Below are positions 1 through 7,595 of a DNA stretch of 8,824 nt, piece by piece. Origin of the DNA: Sulfurimonas sp. (lineage in GTDB: Bacteria > Campylobacterota > Campylobacteria > Campylobacterales > Sulfurimonadaceae); the NCBI GenBank assembly GCA_015663215.1, contig DQSP01000244.1, positions 1 to 8,824 of the forward strand, written 5' to 3'. The position numbers were made by a program, and so were the translations under genes. Under the pieces are notes generated by a model that was not told where the DNA came from, made no database searches, and saw only the letters and a list, made by a program, of their open reading frames with translations. Each line of letters opens with the position of its first letter. Positions within the stretch are counted from its first letter, which is position 1.

Positions 1-1654
1 ACTTTCCATGAGGTGCTACTTCAGACTCTACTATGGACATGGATTGGGGAATGTGGTATTTTGCGACAAAGTCTCTCTCTATAAGTTCTATAGACATCAA
101 GCTTGTGTTGTTCTCTACTATGTTCATACTTCCATCTCCATCAAGATGTACAAATGCCAATCTTTTTCCATTTTCTGTGGTAGGGTCTGGAACTGGGAAA
201 TAGGGGAGGTTTAATGTGTCTCTGAAGAGTGCAAATGGATCAACAATCCACATAGAATAATCCCCGAAGAAACCGCTCATTAAAGCATCATCTCTGACAA
301 AACCACCCCAAGAAGTTTTTGCGGCAATTGTAGATGTTTGATTTTGTGTATTTTTGTAGCTAAGGTAAGGGGCATGGTTTTTATGTGCATCTATCAAGAA
401 CTTATGATGTTTAATAGAAGCTTCTGTCTCATAGTTCATGATTTTTGATGAAAGTGTTATCTGATTTTTAGAGCCTTTTATAGCAACATTTTGAATGGTT
501 GAAAGCCCAAGTTCTTTTGCTAAAGGGTGCTGTAAGCTCAAGGAGTTATCACCTAAAAAAAGTACTTTGACATCTGCTAAGATACATTTCTTTGCCCATG
601 TCATTAGACGGTTCATATCTGTATTGCTATTTTCAAGCCAGATAATGATACCTGCATATTGATTTGAGACAATTTCAGGAAGTGGCTTATTGACATCTTT
701 TAATATAGGTATATATCCCATATATTCTAAAGGCATAGAGGCAAAGGTATGTGCATTTGTGGAGGTAATTAAATCATTTTCTAGTTCATGACTATTGTAA
801 ATTATCAGCACTTCTCGTTTAATTGCACTTTTCGCACTGTACCCTAAGTATGTAAGTGTTTTTTCAGCCACGTAGGGGATAAATCCTTTTTGTTGTAAGT
901 TTGTTATATTTTCCTTGATTGCCTCTTTATCATCAAGGGCTTGATAATCAAGGGCAATGATAGGTATGTTATAGGATTTTATCTTATCTAGTTGACCATC
1001 TAGCCATATTCTATCCTCGTCTGAAATATTTTTATAAGTCATTGTTGAAGCATTCATACCTTTGTAATAGGATTCAAAAAGTACAGCTTCAATGTTTGTA
1101 TGTACAGCATCAATAACTTCAAATCCACGATTGATGATGAGTTTACTATCAGGAAATGTTTTAGAAAATTTATTTAGAAACTGGATGAGTCCTAGTCGTA
1201 ACTGTTCTTTTTCTTCTTTGGAGACGGGGGCTAGTTGATAAGAGTCCATAGTGTCAAAGAAGAAGTTTTCATAGCCTTTTTGTTTAAGTATTTTGATGCG
1301 ATGTAAGAGGTAGTCTTGATAACTAGGGTCTTTAATGTTCATAACATAACTTGCCCAAGCATCGTTGTTCCCTATAATCCATTTTTTCTTGATATCTTTA
1401 GCATGAGGACCATCTTTTATCATTTCATTGATACTTACATAGGCATACATGTTCTCTTTGTATTTTTTAAATCCTGTTGAATATACTTCTATATTGTTAG
1501 GTTCTACAATGATATAGTCATGAATCCCTACCATGGGATATGAGAGTTCGCTACCGTAATAAACTATGGCTGATTTATCACTTAATGCAGCTAAAAGTGT
1601 ACTGTGAAGTAGCCAAAAAATGGTTAATACTTTAACGAAGTAAAAAGGTTTCAT
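1..1654 (-). CDS. pelA: PelA, periplasmic Pel hydrolase/deacetylase (C-terminus cut by window edge)
   Basis: Bifunctional periplasmic enzyme of Pel exopolysaccharide synthesis; family PelA has an endo-alpha-1,4-N-acetylgalactosaminidase domain (GH166) and a polysaccharide deacetylase domain. I translated 551 uninterrupted codons from ATG 1654-1652 to the left edge. Residues 1-22 are a hydrophobic signal peptide. Residues about 27-270 are the TIM-barrel hydrolase, with FFFDTMDSY (131-139, D134) and LFESYY (192-197, E194) as the likely acidic active-site residues. Residues about 280-480 match the middle Rossmann-like region. HLDGDG at 503-508 is the first metal-binding motif of the deacetylase (D505, D507). 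The rest of that domain and the C-terminal beta region are beyond the window; Pseudomonas PelA is about 950 residues, so some 400 are missing here. The start overlaps the end of pelG by 23 nt and has an AGGA about 9 nt upstream. In Pseudomonas pelA is the first gene of the operon; here it follows pelG. Identity is confident; exact catalytic residue assignments are inferred from motif position. Confidence 0.93.
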   Translation of the reverse strand, partial: MKPFYFVKVLTIFWLLHSTLLAALSDKSAIVYYGSELSYPMVGIHDYIIVEPNNIEVYSTGFKKYKENMYAYVSINEMIKDGPHAKDIKKKWIIGNNDAWASYVMNIKDPSYQDYLLHRIKILKQKGYENFFFDTMDSYQLAPVSKEEKEQLRLGLIQFLNKFSKTFPDSKLIINRGFEVIDAVHTNIEAVLFESYYKGMNASTMTYKNISDEDRIWLDGQLDKIKSYNIPIIALDYQALDDKEAIKENITNLQQKGFIPYVAEKTLTYLGYSAKSAIKREVLIIYNSHELENDLITSTNAHTFASMPLEYMGYIPILKDVNKPLPEIVSNQYAGIIIWLENSNTDMNRLMTWAKKCILADVKVLFLGDNSLSLQHPLAKELGLSTIQNVAIKGSKNQITLSSKIMNYETEASIKHHKFLIDAHKNHAPYLSYKNTQNQTSTIAAKTSWGGFVRDDALMSGFFGDYSMWIVDPFALFRDTLNLPYFPVPDPTTENGKRLAFVHLDGDGSMNIVENNTSLMSIELIERDFVAKYHIPQSMSIVESEVAPHGK

Positions 1655-3005
1655 ATTCGATATCCTGTAATGTTTTATTGATGACCCATAGACTAATAGT
1701 AAAGACTATGAGTAGTGAGATGGCATAACCATATCCGAAGAATTGAGGTCCTAGGTAGATTGAAAGAAGTGTAAAAGAAAAGTTAAGTACTAAAAACAGT
1801 AGTGATAACCACATAGTTGCTCGTCTTTTATCAAGGTAGTACAGTAGTGCAAGTACAGACATAAATCCAAGTTGCAACTGAGCACCAACCATATCAATAT
1901 GAAAAAGTGTAGTATATAGTTGTGGTATATTTAGAAATTCAAATATATCTGGTGTATAGATATAGATGATGATAGTGATGATGGTTTGTATGTAAAGTAC
2001 TTCTCTGATTGATTGGCGTACCACCCCCATCATATCATTCTTATATCCTGTGATGGTTTTAAGTCTTCCACCATTTTTAACTGCGTCAAAAAATAGATCA
2101 TATTTTTGTGAAAAATAGGCTTCTAGTCTAAAGAAAAAAACAGCAATGCCTGGTACAATCGTTAGATATGCTAAAAAGATAGGGATGTCATAAACTACAG
2201 AACTATTGAGTTTTCCTAACACAGAAGTCCCAGTAAGAGGATGATACCAAAAGATAAACTTGTCTACCCAAACGGCTAACGAGTAAAAGAACCCTGAAAA
2301 GGCTAAAAACCAATAAAAATTTTTAAAATTAAAAAAATCAAATGAAATCAATTTGTCAGAGGGGTAACTAAAGATGATAAAGCTACTAAGGATTGAAAAA
2401 AGTAGAAGATTTCCTACTAAGAAAATATTTAGTAAACTTACAGCATTACCTCCATAAAAGTAAGAAAATCCTACCATAATAGCGTAAATGAAGAGATGTG
2501 CATAAAATATTTCTTTATAGAACTTTAGGCTTGAAGCGATGATATTTGCAAGCCAAATCCATGTCATTGTGATAAAGATATAGATAACGATGATGATGTA
2601 AAGAGTTGAGACATCTTCAAAAACATAAAAAGCAAGTGGAACAATCCATAAAAGTCCTAAAATAGTTGTAACAACAAGTGCTCCTATATAAGATGGCAGA
2701 ACTAAGTCTTCTCTTTTTTCATAGATTTTATCTGCTATATAGCGGGTAAAGGGTAGTTGGATTAATCCAGTTAGCATGATGCTAGAGGCAAAAGCAAAGG
2801 CATAGGTGATGATAAGTTGGTAAGGGACAGTACTGGTTTGTGTATCACTTTGTGAAGCACTAAAAAAACCTATGATTAAGATAGCGATGATAGAACTTAC
2901 CCAAGGTCCAGAGCTTAAAAGGGCTGCATATCCATAGGCTTTTCCAAGAGATGTAATACTCTTGTTTTTAACCATTTTTTGTAATTGTAAACTGATTCCT
3001 GCCAT
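1632..3005 (-). CDS. pelG: PelG, inner-membrane Pel polysaccharide transporter component
   Basis: Polytopic membrane protein of the Pel synthase complex, which with PelD, PelE and PelF polymerises Pel and moves it across the inner membrane. Its 457 residues match the family length (about 456 in Pseudomonas). The N-terminus MAGISLQLQK followed by AYGYAALLSSGPWVSS (residues 24-39) is typical of PelG. About a dozen hydrophobic segments span the whole length with few long soluble loops, as in polysaccharide-transporter/MOP-type flippases. The start ATG shares one base with the pelF stop codon (TAATG), with a GAGG about 9 nt upstream, so translation is probably coupled to pelF. Its end overlaps the pelA start by 23 nt. 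No truncation or odd feature seen. Confidence 0.93.
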   Translation of the reverse strand: MAGISLQLQKMVKNKSITSLGKAYGYAALLSSGPWVSSIIAILIIGFFSASQSDTQTSTVPYQLIITYAFAFASSIMLTGLIQLPFTRYIADKIYEKREDLVLPSYIGALVVTTILGLLWIVPLAFYVFEDVSTLYIIIVIYIFITMTWIWLANIIASSLKFYKEIFYAHLFIYAIMVGFSYFYGGNAVSLLNIFLVGNLLLFSILSSFIIFSYPSDKLISFDFFNFKNFYWFLAFSGFFYSLAVWVDKFIFWYHPLTGTSVLGKLNSSVVYDIPIFLAYLTIVPGIAVFFFRLEAYFSQKYDLFFDAVKNGGRLKTITGYKNDMMGVVRQSIREVLYIQTIITIIIYIYTPDIFEFLNIPQLYTTLFHIDMVGAQLQLGFMSVLALLYYLDKRRATMWLSLLFLVLNFSFTLLSIYLGPQFFGYGYAISLLIVFTISLWVINKTLQDIEYETFLLR

Positions 3006-4501
3006 TATATCATCCTCTTATAGAGTGTTCTATATTGTTCTAAAAATTGCTCTTGTTGGTAGTACTTTTCCACTCTTTTTAAGGCATTTTCTTGTGCACT
3101 TTTCCAAAGTACTTCATCTTCTAAAAATCTTATATAGTGTTTGGCTAGCTCTTGAGAGTTGGCGATAGATGTTATGGCACCAGCAGAACCGATAGCGATA
3201 TCATCTTCATCTAAAGCACCATGGATTAAGTCTCTACAACTACCCACATCGGTACTCACACAAGGAAGTCCAGCAGCAAATCCCTCTAAAATAACCAGTG
3301 GCATACCTTCACTTATAGATGTAAGTGTTAAAAGACCACTCTTGGGTAATATGTCATCTATCTGTTGAAATCCTAGAAAAGAGATATTATTTTGTAGAGA
3401 AAATGCAGAAACCATAGCTACACACTCATCTGCATACTTTTGTTCTTCTTCCATACCACCTACAATCCATCCTTCAATCTCAGGAATAGTTTTTTGTGCA
3501 ACTGCTATAGCTCGAATAAATGTTTTAATATCTTTAATAGAAACAACACGTCCAATTAGTGTGACAACTTTAGGGATAGGGGTAGGGCGTTTTTTGACAA
3601 GAGCGTTTAATCTTTGCATATCAACACCATTAGGTATAACAATCGTTTTGTTCTCAGGTGCACCATATTCGTGTTGTATCTCTTTTGCTCCTGGATAGAG
3701 AGAGATGATAGAGTCTGCACTACTGTAACTTAAGTGGCCTATTTTCTCAAAAAATCGAACCCACATTCCTTTTACATAGTTCATCTCTTTAGGCGAGTCT
3801 TCTAAAAGTGCTGGGGCATGATATTTAATCCATTTAGCAGATAACATGTCAATTTTTCTTTCTCTTGTATAGATACCATGTTCTGTTAATAAAAAAGGTA
3901 CATCTTTGTCATGAGAACCCAAAAATGATAAAAATCCAGCATATCCTGTTGAAGGGGCGTGGAATAGTTTTGTTTTTGGCATATTTTCTATAATAGATGC
4001 AATTTTCCAGATAGGGGCATGCATGTTTCTTAGTGTCCAAAAAAAGTCTACAAAAGGAACATCAGGACAATTTTTATTGTATATCTCTTGCATAAAGTAC
4101 CAAGATTCTTTTGAGTATAGAAAGTCTTCCATAGTAACCTCTTTTGTAAAAAAAGAGATCTTTTTCATTGAAGGAGGAATTTGAGGATAATCTTTTTTAA
4201 TCTCTTTATAAAATGTTCTCAATGTAGAAAATGCTTTCTTGTTGCCATTACGCTTTTTAGGAAGGTGTTTTTTATCTTCAAAGAGGTAATGTACTTCTAT
4301 ATGTTTTAAATTTGCTGGGAAATCGTATAGGGTATCACCATAGTCACCTTCTGATGAACCAATAAAGATGATACCAAAGTCATATTCTGCTAATCCTGTG
4401 ATAAGTTGATGTATCCAAGAGGAGACCCCACCCCTAATATATGGGTAAGTTCCCTCAGCGACTAACATGATGTCGACACTTTTACTTTTAGGTAATTTCA
4501 T
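3005..4501 (-). CDS. pelF: PelF, Pel glycosyltransferase (GT4, GT-B fold)
   Basis: Cytosolic glycosyltransferase that polymerises the Pel chain from a UDP-sugar (UDP-GlcNAc/UDP-GalNAc type by family knowledge) at the inner face of the PelDEG complex. The N-terminus has the PelF hallmark EGTYPYIRGGVSSW (residues 16-29). The C-terminal GT-B half has the retaining GT4 EX7E motif, EGMPLVILE (E398 and E406), followed by GFAAGLPCVSTDVG, which binds the nucleotide sugar. Length is 498 residues, against about 507 in Pseudomonas. I chose the ATG at 4501 rather than the in-frame GTG at 4513: GGAG (4511-4508) lies 6 nt upstream of the ATG, and the ATG forms a four-base ATGA overlap with the pelE stop. 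The GTG start would add four residues and would itself overlap that GGAG. The stop overlaps the pelG start by one base. Confidence 0.95.
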   Translation of the reverse strand: MKLPKSKSVDIMLVAEGTYPYIRGGVSSWIHQLITGLAEYDFGIIFIGSSEGDYGDTLYDFPANLKHIEVHYLFEDKKHLPKKRNGNKKAFSTLRTFYKEIKKDYPQIPPSMKKISFFTKEVTMEDFLYSKESWYFMQEIYNKNCPDVPFVDFFWTLRNMHAPIWKIASIIENMPKTKLFHAPSTGYAGFLSFLGSHDKDVPFLLTEHGIYTRERKIDMLSAKWIKYHAPALLEDSPKEMNYVKGMWVRFFEKIGHLSYSSADSIISLYPGAKEIQHEYGAPENKTIVIPNGVDMQRLNALVKKRPTPIPKVVTLIGRVVSIKDIKTFIRAIAVAQKTIPEIEGWIVGGMEEEQKYADECVAMVSAFSLQNNISFLGFQQIDDILPKSGLLTLTSISEGMPLVILEGFAAGLPCVSTDVGSCRDLIHGALDEDDIAIGSAGAITSIANSQELAKHYIRFLEDEVLWKSAQENALKRVEKYYQQEQFLEQYRTLYKRMI

Positions 4502-5412
4502 GATTTTCTCCACTGTACATAAAGAGGATTTGTAAGAAATAAATTTTCTTCTGGAGCAGGCTCTTGCATAAGTGCTTTGACTTCTTCAAAATCTCTACCT
4601 ATAAAAGCAATCTCCGCAAGATAAGGGATAATCGTATTCTTTTTTAATCCTTCTTGTACAGCCTCATAAAAAAGAGCGCTTGACTTTTTGTATTCATGTT
4701 TTTTAAAATGTGTTTTTGCTAGGAGAGATAAAAGTAGTTCTCTTTCTTTTACATCTTTAGACTGAAGTGCCTTATTTACATGATGCTGTACTTTTTCTAT
4801 CATGAGATATTCATTTTCCACTTCGATAAGACCTGAATAAATAAATTGCCAATATAAAAAGGCAAGTTTAGTATCTATAATCGACTTTTGAGACTCTTGT
4901 GTACATTTTTCATAATCAGATAAAAGTTGCGAAATTCTTTTGTTTAGTTCTTCTTCTTTGCTATTTAAAAGTGAAAAACTGTACAGTCTTACTTCGTTGT
5001 CTTGATCTGATAGCAATCCTCTTATTAGTTTATTGTTCTCTTTAGTAGGGTTTTGTGCCATAAAAGCTACACCTCTCATTTTGTTTGAAGAGTGATTGTC
5101 TTTGTCGGTTACTAAAGAGACTACGGCACCTTCACCAAAAAGTCGCTCTACTTGTGGATAGGGGCTTTTTAAAAACTCTTCTTTATTGAAAGTTTGCACA
5201 TCATGTATATATGTTTTATTTTTAACAAATGATATAACTGGAGCAAGGAGTAAAGTGACGATATAAGCTATAAATGGCAACATCAAATTAAAAGCAAGTA
5301 AGGAGACAAATATCGATAAGGTAGACTCTTGTACTCTTTTTGTGATTAAGAGTGCTGCTATTAAAGCGATGATAACAGAGATAACAATATGCATAATTAT
5401 GTACATGAACAT
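4498..5412 (-). CDS. pelE: PelE, inner-membrane TPR scaffold of the Pel synthase
   Basis: Membrane-anchored scaffold that in known systems holds PelD, PelF and PelG together. The 304 residues (about 329 in Pseudomonas) begin with two hydrophobic segments (about 4-23 and 32-62), followed by a soluble, charged, all-helical region from about 70 onward. This contains TPR-like helix pairs, for example around 215-280 (LLSLLAKTHFKKHEYKKSSALFYEAV and the next helices). Sequence alone would identify it only weakly, since PelE is poorly conserved; its place between PelD and PelF, size and topology make the call secure. The start is one base after the pelD stop, with a GAGGGAAG about 5 nt upstream inside the end of pelD. 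It ends in an ATGA overlap with pelF, so it is translationally coupled on both sides. Confidence 0.88.
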   Translation of the reverse strand: MFMYIIMHIVISVIIALIAALLITKRVQESTLSIFVSLLAFNLMLPFIAYIVTLLLAPVISFVKNKTYIHDVQTFNKEEFLKSPYPQVERLFGEGAVVSLVTDKDNHSSNKMRGVAFMAQNPTKENNKLIRGLLSDQDNEVRLYSFSLLNSKEEELNKRISQLLSDYEKCTQESQKSIIDTKLAFLYWQFIYSGLIEVENEYLMIEKVQHHVNKALQSKDVKERELLLSLLAKTHFKKHEYKKSSALFYEAVQEGLKKNTIIPYLAEIAFIGRDFEEVKALMQEPAPEENLFLTNPLYVQWRKS

Positions 5413-5413
5413 A

Positions 5414-6616
5414 TTATCTTCCCTCTATATATTGGCGCATATGGGTTTTTTGATTGATTTCAAAAACCATATATTCAAACTTTGAACTTCCAAGTTCAGC
5501 TTGCAATTTCTTAATGATTGTTTCAGCGATAACAGTAGGTGTTAGAGGGAGAAGTAGTAAAATAGTGTTCTTTTGTTCTTTTAAAACCTGATATCTATCC
5601 AGTGATCTTAGGGATGTGCTTATAATCTTTTTAAGCATTTTTAGAACTAACTCATTCTCTGCTTTGATGATGATAGTAGAAGAGTCTATATCGTAGCTAT
5701 TTTTGAGTGAAAATAGTTTGTCATAGTGGTATGTAAAAATTTGGTCAGCATTGATAGAGTTAGTTCCATATTTCTTCAGATGCTCCTGTAGTTTGACTTG
5801 GTCTAAAAAATAGGAAAATAGTATAGTGATTGCAATGATTGTATTTTCATTAAATTCCATGAATGGCATCTTATTGATGGTTAAAAGTGCGATAATAGTA
5901 TCTTCATGGTTTGTTATAGGTATTACAGAGAGGTAAAGGCTACTTTTATGTTCCTCTTGACTTATATAGGATGTCTGTGCTGATTGTAAAGCACTCCTGA
6001 CTAAAGGATCATTTAAATTTAATTTTGTTTGTTTATTATTGGATGAGGCAACTGTATTATAAGTTCCTTTGTGAAGTAGATCGATACTTGCATCTTCTAT
6101 ATTATAGGATTTTTCCAAAAGTTGTAAAAAATACTGAAAATGAGAACCATCTTTAAAGTGAAGAGTTTCAAGCTCTTTAAAGGAACTTCTTAGGCTTACA
6201 GGTTTAACTACATAACTTTTTTCAAGTGTGTCATGAGAAATTTTAAGTGCATAAAAGGCATGGTTGGCGTCATTTAGTCTCTCTTTTATATAGAGAGAGG
6301 CAGCTTCAATACTTTCAATCTTTTTAAACCAATAATGGTAAAATTGTCCTAGTACAAGCACCAATAGAAGGTTCGCAAGTAGCTGGTTTATCGGATAAGG
6401 CTGGTAAGAGAGATATAGAATGATATTGAGTAAAAAAAGAGAGACTAGACCGTATTTTGCACCATGAAAAAGTGTTATGATGGTAAGTAAAATAGCGATA
6501 AACGGTGCTTTACTCTCTAGAATGAGTGGATCATCAGGAAAAAAGTAATAGCCTATAGCAATATACAGTAGTGTGACAACGAGTGTTTCAAATAGTGCTT
6601 GTAAAATTTTCCCCAT
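5414..6616 (-). CDS. pelD: PelD, membrane c-di-GMP receptor activating Pel synthesis
   Basis: Inner-membrane regulatory subunit that binds cyclic di-GMP and switches on the Pel synthase. The N-terminus has about four transmembrane helices (within residues 7-98), then a helical linker, a GAF-like domain (about 150-275) and a degenerate GGDEF domain (about 285-400). The inhibitory-site motif RxxD is intact as RSLD (R337-D340), which is the c-di-GMP contact in Pseudomonas PelD. Five residues later, where an active diguanylate cyclase has GG(D/E)EF, the sequence is KEQKN (346-350), so it should bind but not make c-di-GMP. R143 (SLRSSFKEL) may be the additional arginine contact near the GAF domain; an arginine equivalent to the second GGDEF-domain arginine is not obvious, with lysines K369/K370 nearby. 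At 400 residues it is shorter than the 455 of Pseudomonas. First gene of the operon; its AGGAG (6634-6630) is 13 nt from the ATG, longer than usual, but there is no better in-frame start. Confidence 0.92.
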   Translation of the reverse strand: MGKILQALFETLVVTLLYIAIGYYFFPDDPLILESKAPFIAILLTIITLFHGAKYGLVSLFLLNIILYLSYQPYPINQLLANLLLVLVLGQFYHYWFKKIESIEAASLYIKERLNDANHAFYALKISHDTLEKSYVVKPVSLRSSFKELETLHFKDGSHFQYFLQLLEKSYNIEDASIDLLHKGTYNTVASSNNKQTKLNLNDPLVRSALQSAQTSYISQEEHKSSLYLSVIPITNHEDTIIALLTINKMPFMEFNENTIIAITILFSYFLDQVKLQEHLKKYGTNSINADQIFTYHYDKLFSLKNSYDIDSSTIIIKAENELVLKMLKKIISTSLRSLDRYQVLKEQKNTILLLLPLTPTVIAETIIKKLQAELGSSKFEYMVFEINQKTHMRQYIEGR

Positions 6617-6662
6617 AAATGTGTCTGTACTCCTATTACTATTAATTTTAACTTAATTATAT

Positions 6663-6671
6663 ATTATAACA
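6663..6671 (-). promoter_or_regulatory. Extended -10 promoter for the pel operon
   Basis: On the minus strand the sequence reads TGTTATAAT, a perfect extended -10 (TGnTATAAT). The predicted transcription start is near 6656, giving a leader of about 40 nt before pelD. No good -35 hexamer is visible, as is usual in Campylobacterota sigma-70 promoters; the upstream DNA is A/T tracts. It is the left end of the palindrome at 6663-6697. Confidence 0.65.
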
Positions 6672-6688
6672 TATTTTTTAAATAAATA

Positions 6689-6697
6689 TGCTATAAT
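6689..6697 (+). promoter_or_regulatory. Extended -10 promoter for the GH114 genes
   Basis: TGCTATAAT, a perfect extended -10 on the plus strand. The predicted start is near 6704, giving a leader of about 94 nt before the preferred start at 6798. No convincing -35. Its upstream half overlaps the upstream half of the divergent pelD promoter, so one polymerase bound on one side would hinder the other. Confidence 0.65.
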
Positions 6698-6784
6698 TTA
6701 AAAAATATCATTAAAACTATGTAATTTTTTTAATATTTATATTTAAGATTACATTTTGTAACAATATATATAAATAATGAGGAT

Positions 6785-6790
6785 AGAAGG
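6785..6790 (+). promoter_or_regulatory. Shine-Dalgarno that decides the GH114-1 start
   Basis: AGAAGG lies 7 nt before the ATG at 6798. The upstream in-frame ATG at 6777 has no purine-rich site in front of it (only AT-rich sequence), and using it would add seven residues ahead of a well-formed signal peptide. Confidence 0.7.
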
Positions 6791-6797
6791 ATTAAAA

Positions 6798-7568
6798 ATG
6801 AAAATTATGACTATAGTATACCTTTGTGTGGCCCTTATCACATCTATGCAGGCTGATATAAAAGAGTGGTATAAGCCAACACTCTCAACGACTTGGCACT
6901 GGCAACTAAATGGTGAAATCAATATGAATAGAGATGTCGATGTTTATATCGTTGATCTTTTTGATACAAGTACAACAAAGATAGAGAAGTTGCAAAGAAA
7001 AGGGAAAAGAGTGATTGCTTATTTTTCGGCAGGCTCATATGAAGCGTGGAGAGAAGATGCTAGATTCTTTTCAAAGTCTGATTTGGGTGAGAAGATGGAC
7101 GGATGGGATGAGCGTTGGATTGATATTACCTCAGAGAATGTACGTGCTATAATGAGTAATCGTTTGAAGTTAGCAAGGCTAAAAGGGTTTGATGGTGTAG
7201 AGGCTGACAATGTAGATGGCTATCAAAATAAGACAGGCTTTAAACTCACTTTTATACAGCAACTTGAATTTAATATCTTTTTAGCCAATGAAGCGCATGA
7301 AGAGGGATTGGCTATCGCTTTGAAAAATGATTTAGATCAGATAGTAGCGTTAGAGCCTTATTTTGATTTTCTTATCAACGAAGAGTGTCATCTTTATGAT
7401 GAGTGTGAGATGTGCTTGCCTTTTATCAAAACAGGAAAACCTGTTTTTAATGCTGAATATCAGAAAAAAAAGTATAAAAAAATCTGTAAAAAGAGTAAAA
7501 AACTAGGTTTAAGTACTTTGGTATTGCCACTTGAACTGGATGATAGCTTTCGTTTAGAATGTCCTTGA
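6798..7568 (+). CDS. Secreted GH114 endo-alpha-1,4-polygalactosaminidase family protein
   Basis: Predicted glycoside hydrolase of family GH114, whose characterised members cut alpha-1,4-linked galactosamine polymers. The 256-residue protein has a signal peptide (hydrophobic residues 4-16, likely cleavage after SMQA, residue 19), so it is exported to the periplasm or outside. Family motifs: TTWHWQLNGEI (31-41), DVYIVDLFDT (48-57), RVIAYFSAGSYEAWREDA (71-88), and the strand motif FDGVEADNVDGY (131-142), where D137 is a likely catalytic acid. NEECHLYDEC (194-203) follows, with E195 or E196 as the second catalytic candidate and clustered cysteines C197, C203 and C206. C230 and C255 recur in the next gene and may form a disulfide. 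The size is normal for a single-domain GH114. I preferred ATG 6798 over ATG 6777 because of its AGAAGG site. It is divergent from pelD across a shared promoter region, which suggests a role in trimming or releasing Pel; that role is inference. Confidence 0.88.
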   Translation: MKIMTIVYLCVALITSMQADIKEWYKPTLSTTWHWQLNGEINMNRDVDVYIVDLFDTSTTKIEKLQRKGKRVIAYFSAGSYEAWREDARFFSKSDLGEKMDGWDERWIDITSENVRAIMSNRLKLARLKGFDGVEADNVDGYQNKTGFKLTFIQQLEFNIFLANEAHEEGLAIALKNDLDQIVALEPYFDFLINEECHLYDECEMCLPFIKTGKPVFNAEYQKKKYKKICKKSKKLGLSTLVLPLELDDSFRLECP

Positions 7569-7580
7569 TTTACTTTTATG

Positions 7581-7589
7581 TGATAGAAT
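7581..7589 (+). promoter_or_regulatory. Possible leaderless promoter for the second GH114 gene
   Basis: TGATAGAAT is an extended -10 (TGn plus TAGAAT, 7584-7589) ending exactly 6 nt before the ATG at 7596, so transcription would start at the start codon itself. No Shine-Dalgarno is visible in the 27-bp gap. The same arrangement appears before the epimerase gene. Confidence 0.4.
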
Positions 7590-7595
7590 GAACAG

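Larger units (their letters stand above)
6663..6697. repeat. 35-bp near-perfect palindrome joining two divergent promoters
   Basis: Centred on 6680, 15 of 17 base pairs are self-complementary (mismatches at 6669/6691 and 6677/6683). The outer arms are ATTATAACATA (6663-6673) and TATGCTATAAT (6687-6697), so each arm carries an extended -10 facing outward and the centre is an A/T tract. It may act as a shared bidirectional promoter and possibly as the operator of a dimeric regulator; no regulator is known from the sequence. The AT-rich composition makes some symmetry likely by chance, but the C-G pair (6670/6690) and the placement of both -10 boxes are notable. Confidence 0.6.

Noticed and set aside
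8..214. Plus-strand open frame of 68 codons at the left edge
   Set aside because: It lies entirely antisense to the deacetylase part of pelA, which has clear motifs; no ribosome site or family resemblance.
2962..3368. Two short plus-strand frames opposite pelF and pelG
   Set aside because: Antisense shadows of two well-identified genes; no independent coding signal.
6617..6797. AT-rich gap as a replication origin, small RNA gene or riboswitch
   Set aside because: No DnaA-box cluster, no stable GC-containing hairpin and no aptamer-like structure; the divergent promoters explain the AT richness.
7019..7210. Minus-strand frame inside the first GH114 gene
   Set aside because: Covers the conserved GH114 motifs in antisense; no plausible start signal.
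7569..7595. Rho-independent terminator between the two GH114 genes, or after the second (8421-8444)
   Set aside because: No GC-rich stem followed by a T run in either gap; read-through remains possible.
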